Assembly: GCA_028282885.1 (NCBI GenBank)
Contig: JANQGX010000032.1
Coordinates: forward strand, 1 to 64,000
Length of the DNA stretch: 64,000 nucleotides
Direction: 5' to 3'
Origin: SAR324 cluster bacterium
Lineage (GTDB): Bacteria; SAR324; XYD2-FULL-50-16
Each line of letters starts with the position of its first letter. Position 1 is the stretch's first letter. The translations under genes and the position numbers were made by a program. The notes beneath the pieces were generated by a model, which did no database searches, was not told the origin of the DNA, and was given only the letters and a program-made list of their open reading frames with translations. This document shows positions 35,465 to 43,526 of the stretch, piece after piece.

Positions 35465-35495
35465 TCCGCTTTGCGCTGAAGGGATTACTCCATAA

Positions 35496-36032
35496 CTACA
35501 CAGATGCAGAGCCGGTTATCGGGATATCACAGAACTCCGATATGAATTTCGCTTTTTCTTTCAGTTTATCATAGTGCCGCTCAGTCAGCATTTCTATGTC
35601 TGTAAAATCTCCGTTTTTCAGTATAAAATAGAGTTTGCAGGTTGCTTTTGTGGACAGGGGATTTTTACTGATGGGCTTGGGATCCGGCACGCCTTCCTGG
35701 AGTTTTCCCCTGAGAAAACGGTCAACCCTGATGGATTCAATATCGTCGAAGGGGATGCATCGGCGTTTATTAAGAAAAAGCAGACCGTAATGTCGTATTA
35801 CCATTCGCTCTTTCCTGTCCAGGTAGACGGCCTCGTAATAACTTCCGCAAATAAGGGAGAGAACGATAAAGATAATGGGACCGATGTTGGAACCGGTGGG
35901 ATCGGTGTCCATGATAAGTACACCGCCCAGGTAGAGGGCGAGACCATAAAAGAAAATGCGAAATCCGATGCCCAGGGAGAGGACGGCGACATCATCACTC
36001 TTTTTCCTGATAACCAAGGTTAAAATTGACAA
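35496..36032 (-). CDS. Membrane protein with PH-like C-terminal domain, unknown function
   Basis: This 178-aa protein has two N-terminal transmembrane helices (VAVLSLGIGFRIFFYGLALY and NIGPIIFIVLSLICGSYYEA). A cytoplasmic domain follows of strand-helix pattern (KERMVIRHYGLLFLNKRRCI, PFDDIESIRVDRF, then a final helix DKLKEKAKFISEFCD). The arrangement resembles bacterial PH-like/DUF304-type membrane proteins, but I do not assign a family. The start is TTG (36030-36032) with GGAG seven bases upstream. It stands alone before the radical SAM cluster. Confidence 0.65.
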   Translation of the reverse strand: MSILTLVIRKKSDDVAVLSLGIGFRIFFYGLALYLGGVLIMDTDPTGSNIGPIIFIVLSLICGSYYEAVYLDRKERMVIRHYGLLFLNKRRCIPFDDIESIRVDRFLRGKLQEGVPDPKPISKNPLSTKATCKLYFILKNGDFTDIEMLTERHYDKLKEKAKFISEFCDIPITGSASV

Positions 36033-36263
36033 TTAAAAACTCCTGTAAAAATTAGATAACACCGTTTGGACACGGTTCAAATGTTTTATTCGATAGATAG
36101 TGATTTGGTAGATTCATCCCAGTATGACCACTTTCTCAAAACAGGTAAAGGCGATTATCGACGAGGGGCCGTCATAAAGATGTGGACATCCATCCGGCTT
36201 GTGACAGCCGTATCCCCCTGAAGCGTAAATCGATACCGATTCTTTCAGCCTCAATGTAAAACA

Positions 36264-38642
36264 TCAGGGAAATCCTTCACCAAGCATCTGATCGATTAAC
36301 CAGGAACCATTGCCGGTCAGGTGATACTCGTTTTCTGCATATTTTTTAAGAAGACCGTGATTCTGCCATTTTCCGATCAGTTGTTTCTTATCCAGGGCTT
36401 CAAAAGCCGCTGGATCAATGCGGGATGCCATCAAACCGGATATTGCAGGCCTGGTTCTATTATCCAGCAGAGGATCAAACAATCCTCCCTCAAAAACCGG
36501 TTTGCCAATTGTGGAATGGGTGTAAGGGATGAGTTTGGGATGTCGGTAGCGGAATTCCCCAATGACTCCATCGGCAGTCGGTCCCAGGGCAACCAAGTTT
36601 TCCTGTCTCAAAGAGTGGTTACTGTAGAGGCTTTTGTTCCTTTCGGTTGCAAAATGCACAAAATGGTTTTTCTTGTACCCGGACCGAAGCAGGAATTGAT
36701 GACCAACCTGAAAATAGAGATAATCCGAGAGAGACTGACCATTCGGTTTATAGCCCAGTCTTTTCAACGCCGGGAAGTTTCCGGTTGTGCAGTTCAATCT
36801 ATATAGCGAGAAACCATCGATCTTTATTTCCCGGAGTTGGTTCAAAGTTTGATAAAAGCCGTTAAGGCTCTGCCTCGGGAGTCCGTAGATGATATCCACG
36901 GACGTTATAAAACCCATTTCCAGGGCAAGTTTCAAACGATCCAACAGCTCCCTTGGTCCTGTTTTTCTGCCGATGGAGTTTCTCAAGCCGGGCTCCAGGG
37001 TTTGGACACCAACATGCAGGCGACTGAAACCCATCCGGCGCAAGTTTTCCAACCGGCTCCGTTCAAGTCCGGCACCCGTGGTTTCGATAGCCCATTCCGT
37101 TTTTTGAGAGATATCAAAACAGGATTTGAGCTCTTCGACGATGTTTTTAAACAGATCCGCATCCAGGTTATCTGGGGTACCACCCCCAAAATGTACAGTT
37201 GAGATCGATTTGCCGGAAAACCGTCCGGACTTTGTCCAGCTCCTGATTTCCGAAATCAGGGCTTCCGTGAAACGAAGCTTAACCGAATCGGAGTGTTTAC
37301 TTAATGGAATCTTGTAGCAATCGCAAAATGCGCATCGATTTCGACAGAAGGGAACATGGAGATAAATCGAAATGTCTTTCTCCGAAGACTTTATCTGTCG
37401 CTGCAAAATTCGCCAGGTTTCGTCTCCGTCAATTGTGAATCCGGATTTCTTCCAAACGGGCAAGGGCATTCCGGATTTCCGAATATCGTATATTCCATCC
37501 AGCATACGCCACTGTTCAAAGATTTTTCCCAGGTCGATTGTCGAAGGTAATTGGGGACTTGCTTCCCTTAAAAGTATCCCGATTTGTTCCTCGAGTTCGC
37601 GAAGCCCGGGATTTGCCGGTTTTCTGTTTGAAAACGGTTTAGACGATTCAAGGGAACTCAATCCGGGGAAATCTTCATTCTTAATTTTAACAGTCCGATG
37701 GAAGTAGTCTTTGCAAATATCGCAGGCATCGCAGTTCTTTTTACAATTAAGCGTGGCTTCAAAAAACTTCCTGTCAATGGTCATGTTATGAGTGACAGAT
37801 GCCGGACCACCGCCGATTTCATGTGGAGACAGATCTATCCTGTTAATATAACTATCCAGTACTTTCAGATAATCAGACGGGTTTCGCAAAGTAACCCTGC
37901 CTGACAATTTAAAAGAGTGGGTAATGTCGCTGTATAAATCAAGATGTTGTGGAAGTACCCAGGAACCTGTCATTCCTAACCAGGGGTGCTTTTTGAGCAA
38001 ATCATCGCATAGGGATTTCGGTCTTTTCAGTTCCTGCCCCATCTCGTAAAAATGCTGAATCCGCAAGCGGCAGTTGGGCAGACAACTCTCATTGACAATT
38101 AATTTCAGGTGTCCCGGGAATGCTTTTTTTAATTTCTTCAGGGCTCCAATGTCTCTCACGATTCGACTGGATGGAACAAGACTATGGAACAAATCACCGA
38201 TCATGCTCAATTGGTTGGCGGCGAAAACATCCATCAGTGTTGAAGCCGTCAGTTTGAACGAGGGAAAGACATGCTTGATTTTCTTTGCCAACATCGCATT
38301 TGAAACCGTCACCCTGTCTATTCCAAATTCACCGTATAACCTTTTGAGCTCTTCAAGAACAATCGGGAATAGCTCATCTACCGGTTTAGGCAGAACTACA
38401 GGGTTTATCAATATTGCCGGGGGGAAAGGTTGGTTTTTTAAAAGACCGCTTAGGTGTTTTGACGGGGTTCGGGGTCGCCCAGAAGATATTGTGGTTCTGT
38501 CTAACGGGATGTAGATCTCATCCACCGAGGGCTGATAATGCTCCGCCAGCTCCAGCCAGAAGTCCAGAGGTTGATCTATGTAGGGAATACTCCATTTTGT
38601 TTCATCAATTGACCTGGTTTTGAAGTCCTCTCTATCGGCCAT
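36264..38642 (-). CDS. HemN-like radical SAM enzyme with Cys-rich N-terminal half
   Basis: This is a 792-aa protein in two halves. The C-terminal half (about 420-790) is a coproporphyrinogen-III-oxidase-like (HemN/HemW) radical SAM domain with C433, C437 and C440 in PFCRNRCAFCDCYK, followed by VHFGGGTPDN and GVQTLEPGLRNSIGRKT. The N-terminal half is not recognised. It carries C187/C191 (ESCLPNC) and a C300-x3-C304-x2-C307-x2-C310 cluster (NCKKNCDACDIC) that could bind an extra Fe-S cluster. Its strand LKLIVNESCLPNC is reminiscent of U32-type barrel proteins. The gene begins at the base after the TAA of the upstream SPASM enzyme, so it is translationally linked. It may be a third modifying enzyme or a haem-handling partner of the WD40 system. 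Confidence 0.8.
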   Translation of the reverse strand: MADREDFKTRSIDETKWSIPYIDQPLDFWLELAEHYQPSVDEIYIPLDRTTISSGRPRTPSKHLSGLLKNQPFPPAILINPVVLPKPVDELFPIVLEELKRLYGEFGIDRVTVSNAMLAKKIKHVFPSFKLTASTLMDVFAANQLSMIGDLFHSLVPSSRIVRDIGALKKLKKAFPGHLKLIVNESCLPNCRLRIQHFYEMGQELKRPKSLCDDLLKKHPWLGMTGSWVLPQHLDLYSDITHSFKLSGRVTLRNPSDYLKVLDSYINRIDLSPHEIGGGPASVTHNMTIDRKFFEATLNCKKNCDACDICKDYFHRTVKIKNEDFPGLSSLESSKPFSNRKPANPGLRELEEQIGILLREASPQLPSTIDLGKIFEQWRMLDGIYDIRKSGMPLPVWKKSGFTIDGDETWRILQRQIKSSEKDISIYLHVPFCRNRCAFCDCYKIPLSKHSDSVKLRFTEALISEIRSWTKSGRFSGKSISTVHFGGGTPDNLDADLFKNIVEELKSCFDISQKTEWAIETTGAGLERSRLENLRRMGFSRLHVGVQTLEPGLRNSIGRKTGPRELLDRLKLALEMGFITSVDIIYGLPRQSLNGFYQTLNQLREIKIDGFSLYRLNCTTGNFPALKRLGYKPNGQSLSDYLYFQVGHQFLLRSGYKKNHFVHFATERNKSLYSNHSLRQENLVALGPTADGVIGEFRYRHPKLIPYTHSTIGKPVFEGGLFDPLLDNRTRPAISGLMASRIDPAAFEALDKKQLIGKWQNHGLLKKYAENEYHLTGNGSWLIDQMLGEGFP

Positions 38643-40025
38643 TTAATATACCTCTGCAAAGAGTCGGTCATCTTCATGCTGTGCGAGGAATTGCATCGCT
38701 TCTGTATTGTCAAGCAGGGATTTTGCCAGGGAGACTTCATCCAGTTTTTGTAGAATCTGAACGGCTTGCAGCAATCGGGTTTGCAAGCAGAAACTATCAT
38801 AAGCCGGATCACACCCCGGATAGGTGCGGTTAACGCGACACCCCCCGGCACAGGTCCATTTACAGAAACAACGCTCGCAACGTTTTTTTTCGTCGGAAAG
38901 CTGTCGGATTTCCCGGATCGATGCAGGGTTGATTCGGATTTCCCCGTTTTCAGACCAGCTACCCAAATTTAGATCCATTCCCTTCGATTGCCAGGCCGTT
39001 TCGGGGAGATAACAACTATTGATCTTTCCATCCGGTGTAAAGATGGTCGTATCTTGCCCAACCGGACAGATGCTGTATTGGGGATTCTGGCTTTCCACTG
39101 AGCTGAAGACAACGTCAGTTGAAAACGTTTCCCCCAGAAAACGAGCTTTGGTGAAATTCCTGGCGAACGAATAGGGATCGGGCGGAGAGATGGATTCGTT
39201 GCATTCTCCCCCTTTCCCTGACAGAGGTTCAAAATTGATATAGGCCGGCTGGTAGGAACGGCAGAACCAGTCAGTGATGGCAGGCAATTGATCGACATTT
39301 TTGCTGTTGACACAACATCTCAGGCATAACTCGGTTTGCGATTCGCCCAGGATTGCGGCGGTCCGACTAACCCGATCGTAGCTGCCGGTTCGGTTTTTGA
39401 AAGGTCTGCAGAAGTCATGGTTTTCACTGAATCCGTCAATCGAGAGAACGACGGCATCAAAATGTATTCCAAGCTGCTCTGCTTCTTCCGAATCAATAAT
39501 CCCATTGGTGGAGACCTCGAAATAGGGTTTTAAGCCTTTTTTTATAATCAGATTACGCCCCTGTTGCACAATCTCCAATACCGATTTTGTATCGATCAGT
39601 GGCTCACCGCCAAAGAAGTGTACCCGAACAGAATCTTCCCCTTGTTTGATTTTCAGGTCGATCATCCAGCGAATGGCATTGATTGCCATTTCAACCGACA
39701 GCTTTTCTTTTCCGGAAGAATCGGAACCAAAATCACAATAGATACAGGAAAGATTGCATTGTCTTGTCGGCAGCAATCCCAAAACCCTGGGATTGAAAGG
39801 ACGATTGAGGTCGAGTTCAGGTGCATGTCCGGGGGAGTTGAGGAGTCTGATCAGCTCATCCATCCCTGCTGGTGATGATTTGCTTTCAATGGGGTGTTCG
39901 AGCTGTTTGATCGAGGGCAGGGCGTTCTGGTTAACCAGGGCAGCGACTGAATTCAACGGTGAATAGATGAGAAACCTGTCGAGAATTGGCAAAGCGTAAA
40001 TAGATTCTTTATTTGGAAACAGCAT
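38643..40025 (-). CDS. Radical SAM/SPASM peptide-modifying enzyme (second of the cluster)
   Basis: This protein of about 460 aa has a radical SAM core signature CNLSCIYCDF (Cx3Cx2C). The GGEP-like motif FFGGEPLIDTKSV and VVLSIDGFSE are typical of the SPASM/AlbA-like group. The C-terminal SPASM region has SICPVGQDTTIFTPDGKINS, ERCFCKWTCAGGCR and PAYDSFCLQTR, supplying Cys for two auxiliary Fe-S clusters. Such enzymes make thioether or C-C links in ribosomal peptides or proteins. I place the start at the ATG after GGTGGTCAAG (40023-40025), though a GTG at 40034 is possible. It follows the WD40 protein gene by about 40 bp and directly precedes the HemN-like gene. Confidence 0.88.
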   Translation of the reverse strand: MLFPNKESIYALPILDRFLIYSPLNSVAALVNQNALPSIKQLEHPIESKSSPAGMDELIRLLNSPGHAPELDLNRPFNPRVLGLLPTRQCNLSCIYCDFGSDSSGKEKLSVEMAINAIRWMIDLKIKQGEDSVRVHFFGGEPLIDTKSVLEIVQQGRNLIIKKGLKPYFEVSTNGIIDSEEAEQLGIHFDAVVLSIDGFSENHDFCRPFKNRTGSYDRVSRTAAILGESQTELCLRCCVNSKNVDQLPAITDWFCRSYQPAYINFEPLSGKGGECNESISPPDPYSFARNFTKARFLGETFSTDVVFSSVESQNPQYSICPVGQDTTIFTPDGKINSCYLPETAWQSKGMDLNLGSWSENGEIRINPASIREIRQLSDEKKRCERCFCKWTCAGGCRVNRTYPGCDPAYDSFCLQTRLLQAVQILQKLDEVSLAKSLLDNTEAMQFLAQHEDDRLFAEVY

Positions 40026-40067
40026 CTTGACCACCGTTATGGAAACTCTCAGGCAGGTTATTCACGA

Positions 40068-41351
40068 TCAGGCATAGTACCAGTAATGATCGGTGCCCGA
40101 ACCGACACCTTCGCAGGTGCAGACTTCATCACAGGTGCAAACTGTGTTGCAAATGCACCACGAGGTGCTTTCTCCCGAGTTACATGAGGTGCTATTTGAA
40201 ATGACGGAGGGTAGATCGCTGTCATAGAATTGTATTATTCTTTCAGCGGAATCGGAGTCCCAGATGACGGCATAGTCGGCTCTACTCATCACAAGTTGCA
40301 TGCTGTCAGGCTTAAATGCCATTCCGTTAATGGCCTCCCACTCTTCACCTTCAAAAAAGGTATTGAGCAGCTCCCCGGTTGTGGCGTTGCGGATCTGCAA
40401 CTCATACCTTCCCGCTGCTAATCTGGTGCTGTCGGAGTTAAACGCCAGGGATTTTGCCCCTGCTCCCGTATCCTGAAAACTAAATTCATAGAGTTTGGTT
40501 CCGTCTGTTAATCTCCAGACATGAACGCCTTCATAAAACTGGGAAGATGCAACCAGGGTTCCGTCGGGGCTTATGACTATTTCATTGATATACGAGCTTG
40601 TTACATGTTCCTGGTACTTTAAAATTTGTGAACCACTACTGGCATCCCACACATAAATATCACCATTTTCTGCCGAGAGAACCTTGGTGCCGTCGGGACT
40701 GAAACAGACTGTTGTGTAGGAGGTGAAATCATCGCCTTCAAACGTCAGCAACTCCGTTCCGGAATCGGATTCCCAGACTTTCACCGTGCCGTCGCTGCTT
40801 GCAGATGCTATCTTGGAGCCGTCTGGGCTGAAAGCAACTGATTTCACATCATCCGTATGACCTTCATAGGTGATCAGCAGATTGCCGGTTGAGGCTTCCC
40901 AGACTTGAACCGTGTCATCATCGCTTGCAGAAGCGATTTTGGTGTCATCAGGGCTGAAGCAGACGGAGTTTACGCCACGCTGGTGTCCGGCATAGGTGAG
41001 GTTGAGTTCCCCGGTACTGGCGTTCCAGACCTTGCACTCATTATCAGAACCGGCGGTTACGATTCTGGTTCCTGTGGAGTTAATATCAACAGATAGAATG
41101 TCGCTTGTATGGGCAGGGTAATAGGTGTTTGTACATTCCGATGATTTCTCGCTCGATGAGTCATCATCTCCCGCGCAACTGGTCAGACTTGTACTTACAC
41201 CCCCCAACAACGCCCCTGCCTTGATTGAATTTTTCAGAAAATTCCGGCGATTGTTATCGGGGGCTTTCTCACGTGAGAGTTTACCAACCTTAAATATTCT
41301 GGGTTTATCTACGTTCGGCTTTTTATCTTTTTTCATCTCTTCATTCCTCAT
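40068..41351 (-). CDS. Tat-exported WD40 beta-propeller lipoprotein with (CxCxxV)3 tail, proposed radical SAM substrate
   Basis: This is a 427-aa protein. The N-terminal part has a Tat motif (NNRRNFLKN) followed by a hydrophobic stretch and lipobox LTSC, so a lipoprotein exported in folded form is likely. Seven WD40-like blades follow (for example FSPDGSKIASASSDGTVKVW). The C-terminal tail holds C390 and three hexapeptides C-x-C-x-x-V at residues 399-416 (CICNTV, CTCDEV, CTCEGV), then a Tyr/Trp-rich end HYWYYA. Tandem CxC units are not part of the propeller. The gene lies between two SPASM genes and downstream of a PqqD-like gene, so the tail is a good candidate for a cross-linked or otherwise modified peptide. 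The start could be the ATG at 41336, which has a better ribosome binding site. Confidence 0.82.
   Translation of the reverse strand: MRNEEMKKDKKPNVDKPRIFKVGKLSREKAPDNNRRNFLKNSIKAGALLGGVSTSLTSCAGDDDSSSEKSSECTNTYYPAHTSDILSVDINSTGTRIVTAGSDNECKVWNASTGELNLTYAGHQRGVNSVCFSPDDTKIASASDDDTVQVWEASTGNLLITYEGHTDDVKSVAFSPDGSKIASASSDGTVKVWESDSGTELLTFEGDDFTSYTTVCFSPDGTKVLSAENGDIYVWDASSGSQILKYQEHVTSSYINEIVISPDGTLVASSQFYEGVHVWRLTDGTKLYEFSFQDTGAGAKSLAFNSDSTRLAAGRYELQIRNATTGELLNTFFEGEEWEAINGMAFKPDSMQLVMSRADYAVIWDSDSAERIIQFYDSDLPSVISNSTSCNSGESTSWCICNTVCTCDEVCTCEGVGSGTDHYWYYA
40104..40157 (-). repeat. Triplicated CxCxxV-coding hexapeptide repeat
   Basis: This 54-bp stretch encodes three consecutive 18-bp units, each Cys-x-Cys-x-x-Val. 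Five of six Cys codons across the CxC pairs are TGC and one is TGT. The repeats form the end of the WD40 protein and are the proposed modification target. Confidence 0.85.
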
Positions 41352-41352
41352 A

Positions 41353-42690
41353 TTAATGAAAAGCAGATTTTAGCTGATCTTTGGTTAATTCCCTGTTGAT
41401 GGTGCAACGGGGGTTGCTGGAAGGATTCCAGGCATCGTTTAGCAATGCCAGTTTCGCGGGGCAGTCTCCCGCGCAATGCCATTTGCAGAAGCAATCCTGA
41501 CAGAAATCCTTGTGCTCAACAGTCAGGGTTCGTAATTGATTGATTTTATCATGATTGAAATTGAACTCACCGGTATGTGGATTATACTGTCCGAAGAACA
41601 GAAGTGAAGCTCGATGATCCTCACAGTCGGTTACCTCGTAACAGGAAGAGAGATTGCCATCCGGTGTTATGCAGAATGAGTTTCCTGTGACGGCTTCGCA
41701 GAAAATGTTGGTCAATTTATGGGCGCGCGCTCCCGAGTATTTCAGTGTTTTTCCCATCTGCTCAAGAATTTTGGCAGCTTTTCGGAAGCCTTCCACGAAA
41801 GCCGCTGCATCTACAGAATCCAGACCACTCTCTTCCGCTCTTCCGACTATGAATACCGGCTCGAACTGAATACTTCGGGTTTTAAACTCCCTTCCGATAA
41901 ATTCAGCACAATCTGCCATCAAATCCACATGTTCACTGGTAATGGTGGATCGGATTCCATATGGGAAGTCTTTCCCGTCAAGGTACCGCAGGGTTTCTTC
42001 CACTTTAGTGTAAGACGGATTTCCATCTATCAAAGGGCGTTGTCTGTTCTGAACAATTGGGAGACCATCTAAAGAGATGGTTGCGCTGTCAATGTTATCG
42101 ACCAACCACTGTACGATATCCGGCGATGTGATTCCGTTCAACCCGGCCTCAATAAAGACCTGCAACGATTCTCTTTTCGCTTCCGAGCGAATGTAGGCTA
42201 TGTACTTCTTCAGTTGCGGAAAAGCGGTAGTGATCTCTCCTCCACCGTGAAAACTGACCCTGAACCGGTTTCTGCCTTTTGACTTTGTGTGCCTGATAAT
42301 CCAATCGATTCCAGCTTTTGCTATCTCCCAGGGCAAGGTACGATTGTTGTCTCCCCCGGATGAGTAGCAGTAGATACATCGTAGTGAGCAGCGTGTTGTT
42401 AAAAACAGGGTGATACCGGTGGGATCGAATTCCGCAGATCGGACAAAACGAGGTTCCTGATATCGGCTTCGCCCGGTGGTTAAGATTCCCGCTTCCTTCA
42501 ATTCCTCCACAATTGAGGGCGAATCCTGGATTTCATTTGTGAGTCCCGAAGCATATTTGTTCAGTTCGTCAACCAATGCTTTGTTAACTTCCAGAACGCA
42601 TTTCCGAATGGGCTCATAAAGCAGGAATTGCTCGTCATCCGGAATAATAAATAGATTGTTGCTTACCTGCAAGGACTCAGATTTCTGCAT
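41353..42690 (-). CDS. Radical SAM/SPASM peptide-modifying enzyme (first of the cluster)
   Basis: This protein of about 445 aa has the radical SAM motif TRCSLRCIYCYS and the related FHGGGEITTAFPQLKKYI in place of the GGEP motif. The strand SATISLDGLPIVQNRQR is also typical. The C-terminal SPASM part (NSFCITPDGNLSSCYEVTDC, DFCQDCFCKWHCAGDCPAKL, SSNPRCTIN) has Cys for auxiliary clusters. The PqqD-like gene ends just upstream, with its stop overlapping a possible TTG start at 42718-42720. I prefer the ATG at 42690, where the N-terminus reads MQKSESLQVSNNLF. The stop codon is one base from the ATG of the WD40 gene, so expression is tightly coupled. Confidence 0.88.
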   Translation of the reverse strand: MQKSESLQVSNNLFIIPDDEQFLLYEPIRKCVLEVNKALVDELNKYASGLTNEIQDSPSIVEELKEAGILTTGRSRYQEPRFVRSAEFDPTGITLFLTTRCSLRCIYCYSSGGDNNRTLPWEIAKAGIDWIIRHTKSKGRNRFRVSFHGGGEITTAFPQLKKYIAYIRSEAKRESLQVFIEAGLNGITSPDIVQWLVDNIDSATISLDGLPIVQNRQRPLIDGNPSYTKVEETLRYLDGKDFPYGIRSTITSEHVDLMADCAEFIGREFKTRSIQFEPVFIVGRAEESGLDSVDAAAFVEGFRKAAKILEQMGKTLKYSGARAHKLTNIFCEAVTGNSFCITPDGNLSSCYEVTDCEDHRASLLFFGQYNPHTGEFNFNHDKINQLRTLTVEHKDFCQDCFCKWHCAGDCPAKLALLNDAWNPSSNPRCTINRELTKDQLKSAFH

Positions 42691-42716
42691 TGCCAAGTCT
42701 TGTTGGATCAAGTTTA

Positions 42717-43130
42717 TCAAGCTGAAGGGTTTCGAGGGATGACGATCGAAAGATTGATCAGATCAAAAAAGAGAGATTTGACCTGCTCCACACGATCACC
42801 AAGAGGAGCAATATGATCCGCGATTTCCTGCAGGCTTTTGCCGCTGCCAAAACAACGATAAATCTCCAATTCCTGTGGATTGAATCTGAAAACGGATTCA
42901 AAGAGTTGTTTATCCGGATTGAACTTTTGTAAGGTTTTGCCCTCTATTTTCAATCCCTGGTTCTTATTTAATTCCGGGATTATCTTCAGAATCTGATCAT
43001 CAGTTAATTTGTCAATCTCGGACAGGTTTAAATGCGGTGTTCCGTTGAGTTCTTTTGCTAATACAAAAGAGTGTTTCAGAAAATTCCGGAAAAATCCCCG
43101 TCGGCTTTCATCAATTGGCTGGTTGGACAT
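42717..43130 (-). CDS. PqqD-like peptide-binding protein with twin-Arg-like N-terminus
   Basis: This is a 137-aa protein. The C-terminal half (VFRFNPQELEIYRCFGSGKS through LFFDLINLSIVIP) has the winged-helix pattern of PqqD/RiPP recognition elements, with a strand, the fNxxexxIyrxf helix, and a terminal strand ending in IVIP. The N-terminus carries SRRGFFRNFLKHSF, which looks like a Tat motif but lacks a hydrophobic leader. The protein is probably cytoplasmic and the motif may mimic the WD40 leader. It is the first gene of the radical SAM cluster. I infer that it delivers the substrate protein to the SPASM enzymes. PqqD assignment is from pattern only. Confidence 0.65.
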   Translation of the reverse strand: MSNQPIDESRRGFFRNFLKHSFVLAKELNGTPHLNLSEIDKLTDDQILKIIPELNKNQGLKIEGKTLQKFNPDKQLFESVFRFNPQELEIYRCFGSGKSLQEIADHIAPLGDRVEQVKSLFFDLINLSIVIPRNPSA

Positions 43131-43526
43131 AAATCGTTAATCTTCAAAGATTTACAGGTCTTTCGATCAATCCCAGAATCAACCTGGTATATCGGGTCGA
43201 ACTGGTTTTAAGCATTGCAGAAGTACACTAATTTTTCAATACGAAATCGAGTTGATAGTCAAATTTTCTATAATTATTTTAGCATGTTATGAGATTTTTG
43301 TAACGTGATCTGCTACAGTTTTCCGATCTGAACATAATTGAACCGATATGGTTCGGTTGGGGGGACATGGCGTTTTAATCCGGGAGGTTATTTGGGCTGG
43401 AGGAAACGGAAAAGTCTTAACTTTTCAAACCAAGGGACGGCAATATTTCTGTTCCAAACCTTAATGCAGGTACAGAGAAATCCCCTCCGGAATGCTCCCA
43501 ACTGCCCAGATACCTGTTTTTAAAAG
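43131..43526. other. Intergenic region upstream of the radical SAM cluster
   Basis: About 400 bp show no gene. On the minus strand a TTGACT near 43258 is followed 15 bp later by TATTGA, a poor sigma-70-like pair. The region probably contains the promoter of the PqqD-like operon and the end of the molybdoenzyme transcript. Confidence 0.35.

Noticed and set aside
43131..43526. Plus-strand open frame at 43338-43523
   Set aside because: It is short, lacks a ribosome binding site and has no recognisable protein features. It is treated as intergenic.
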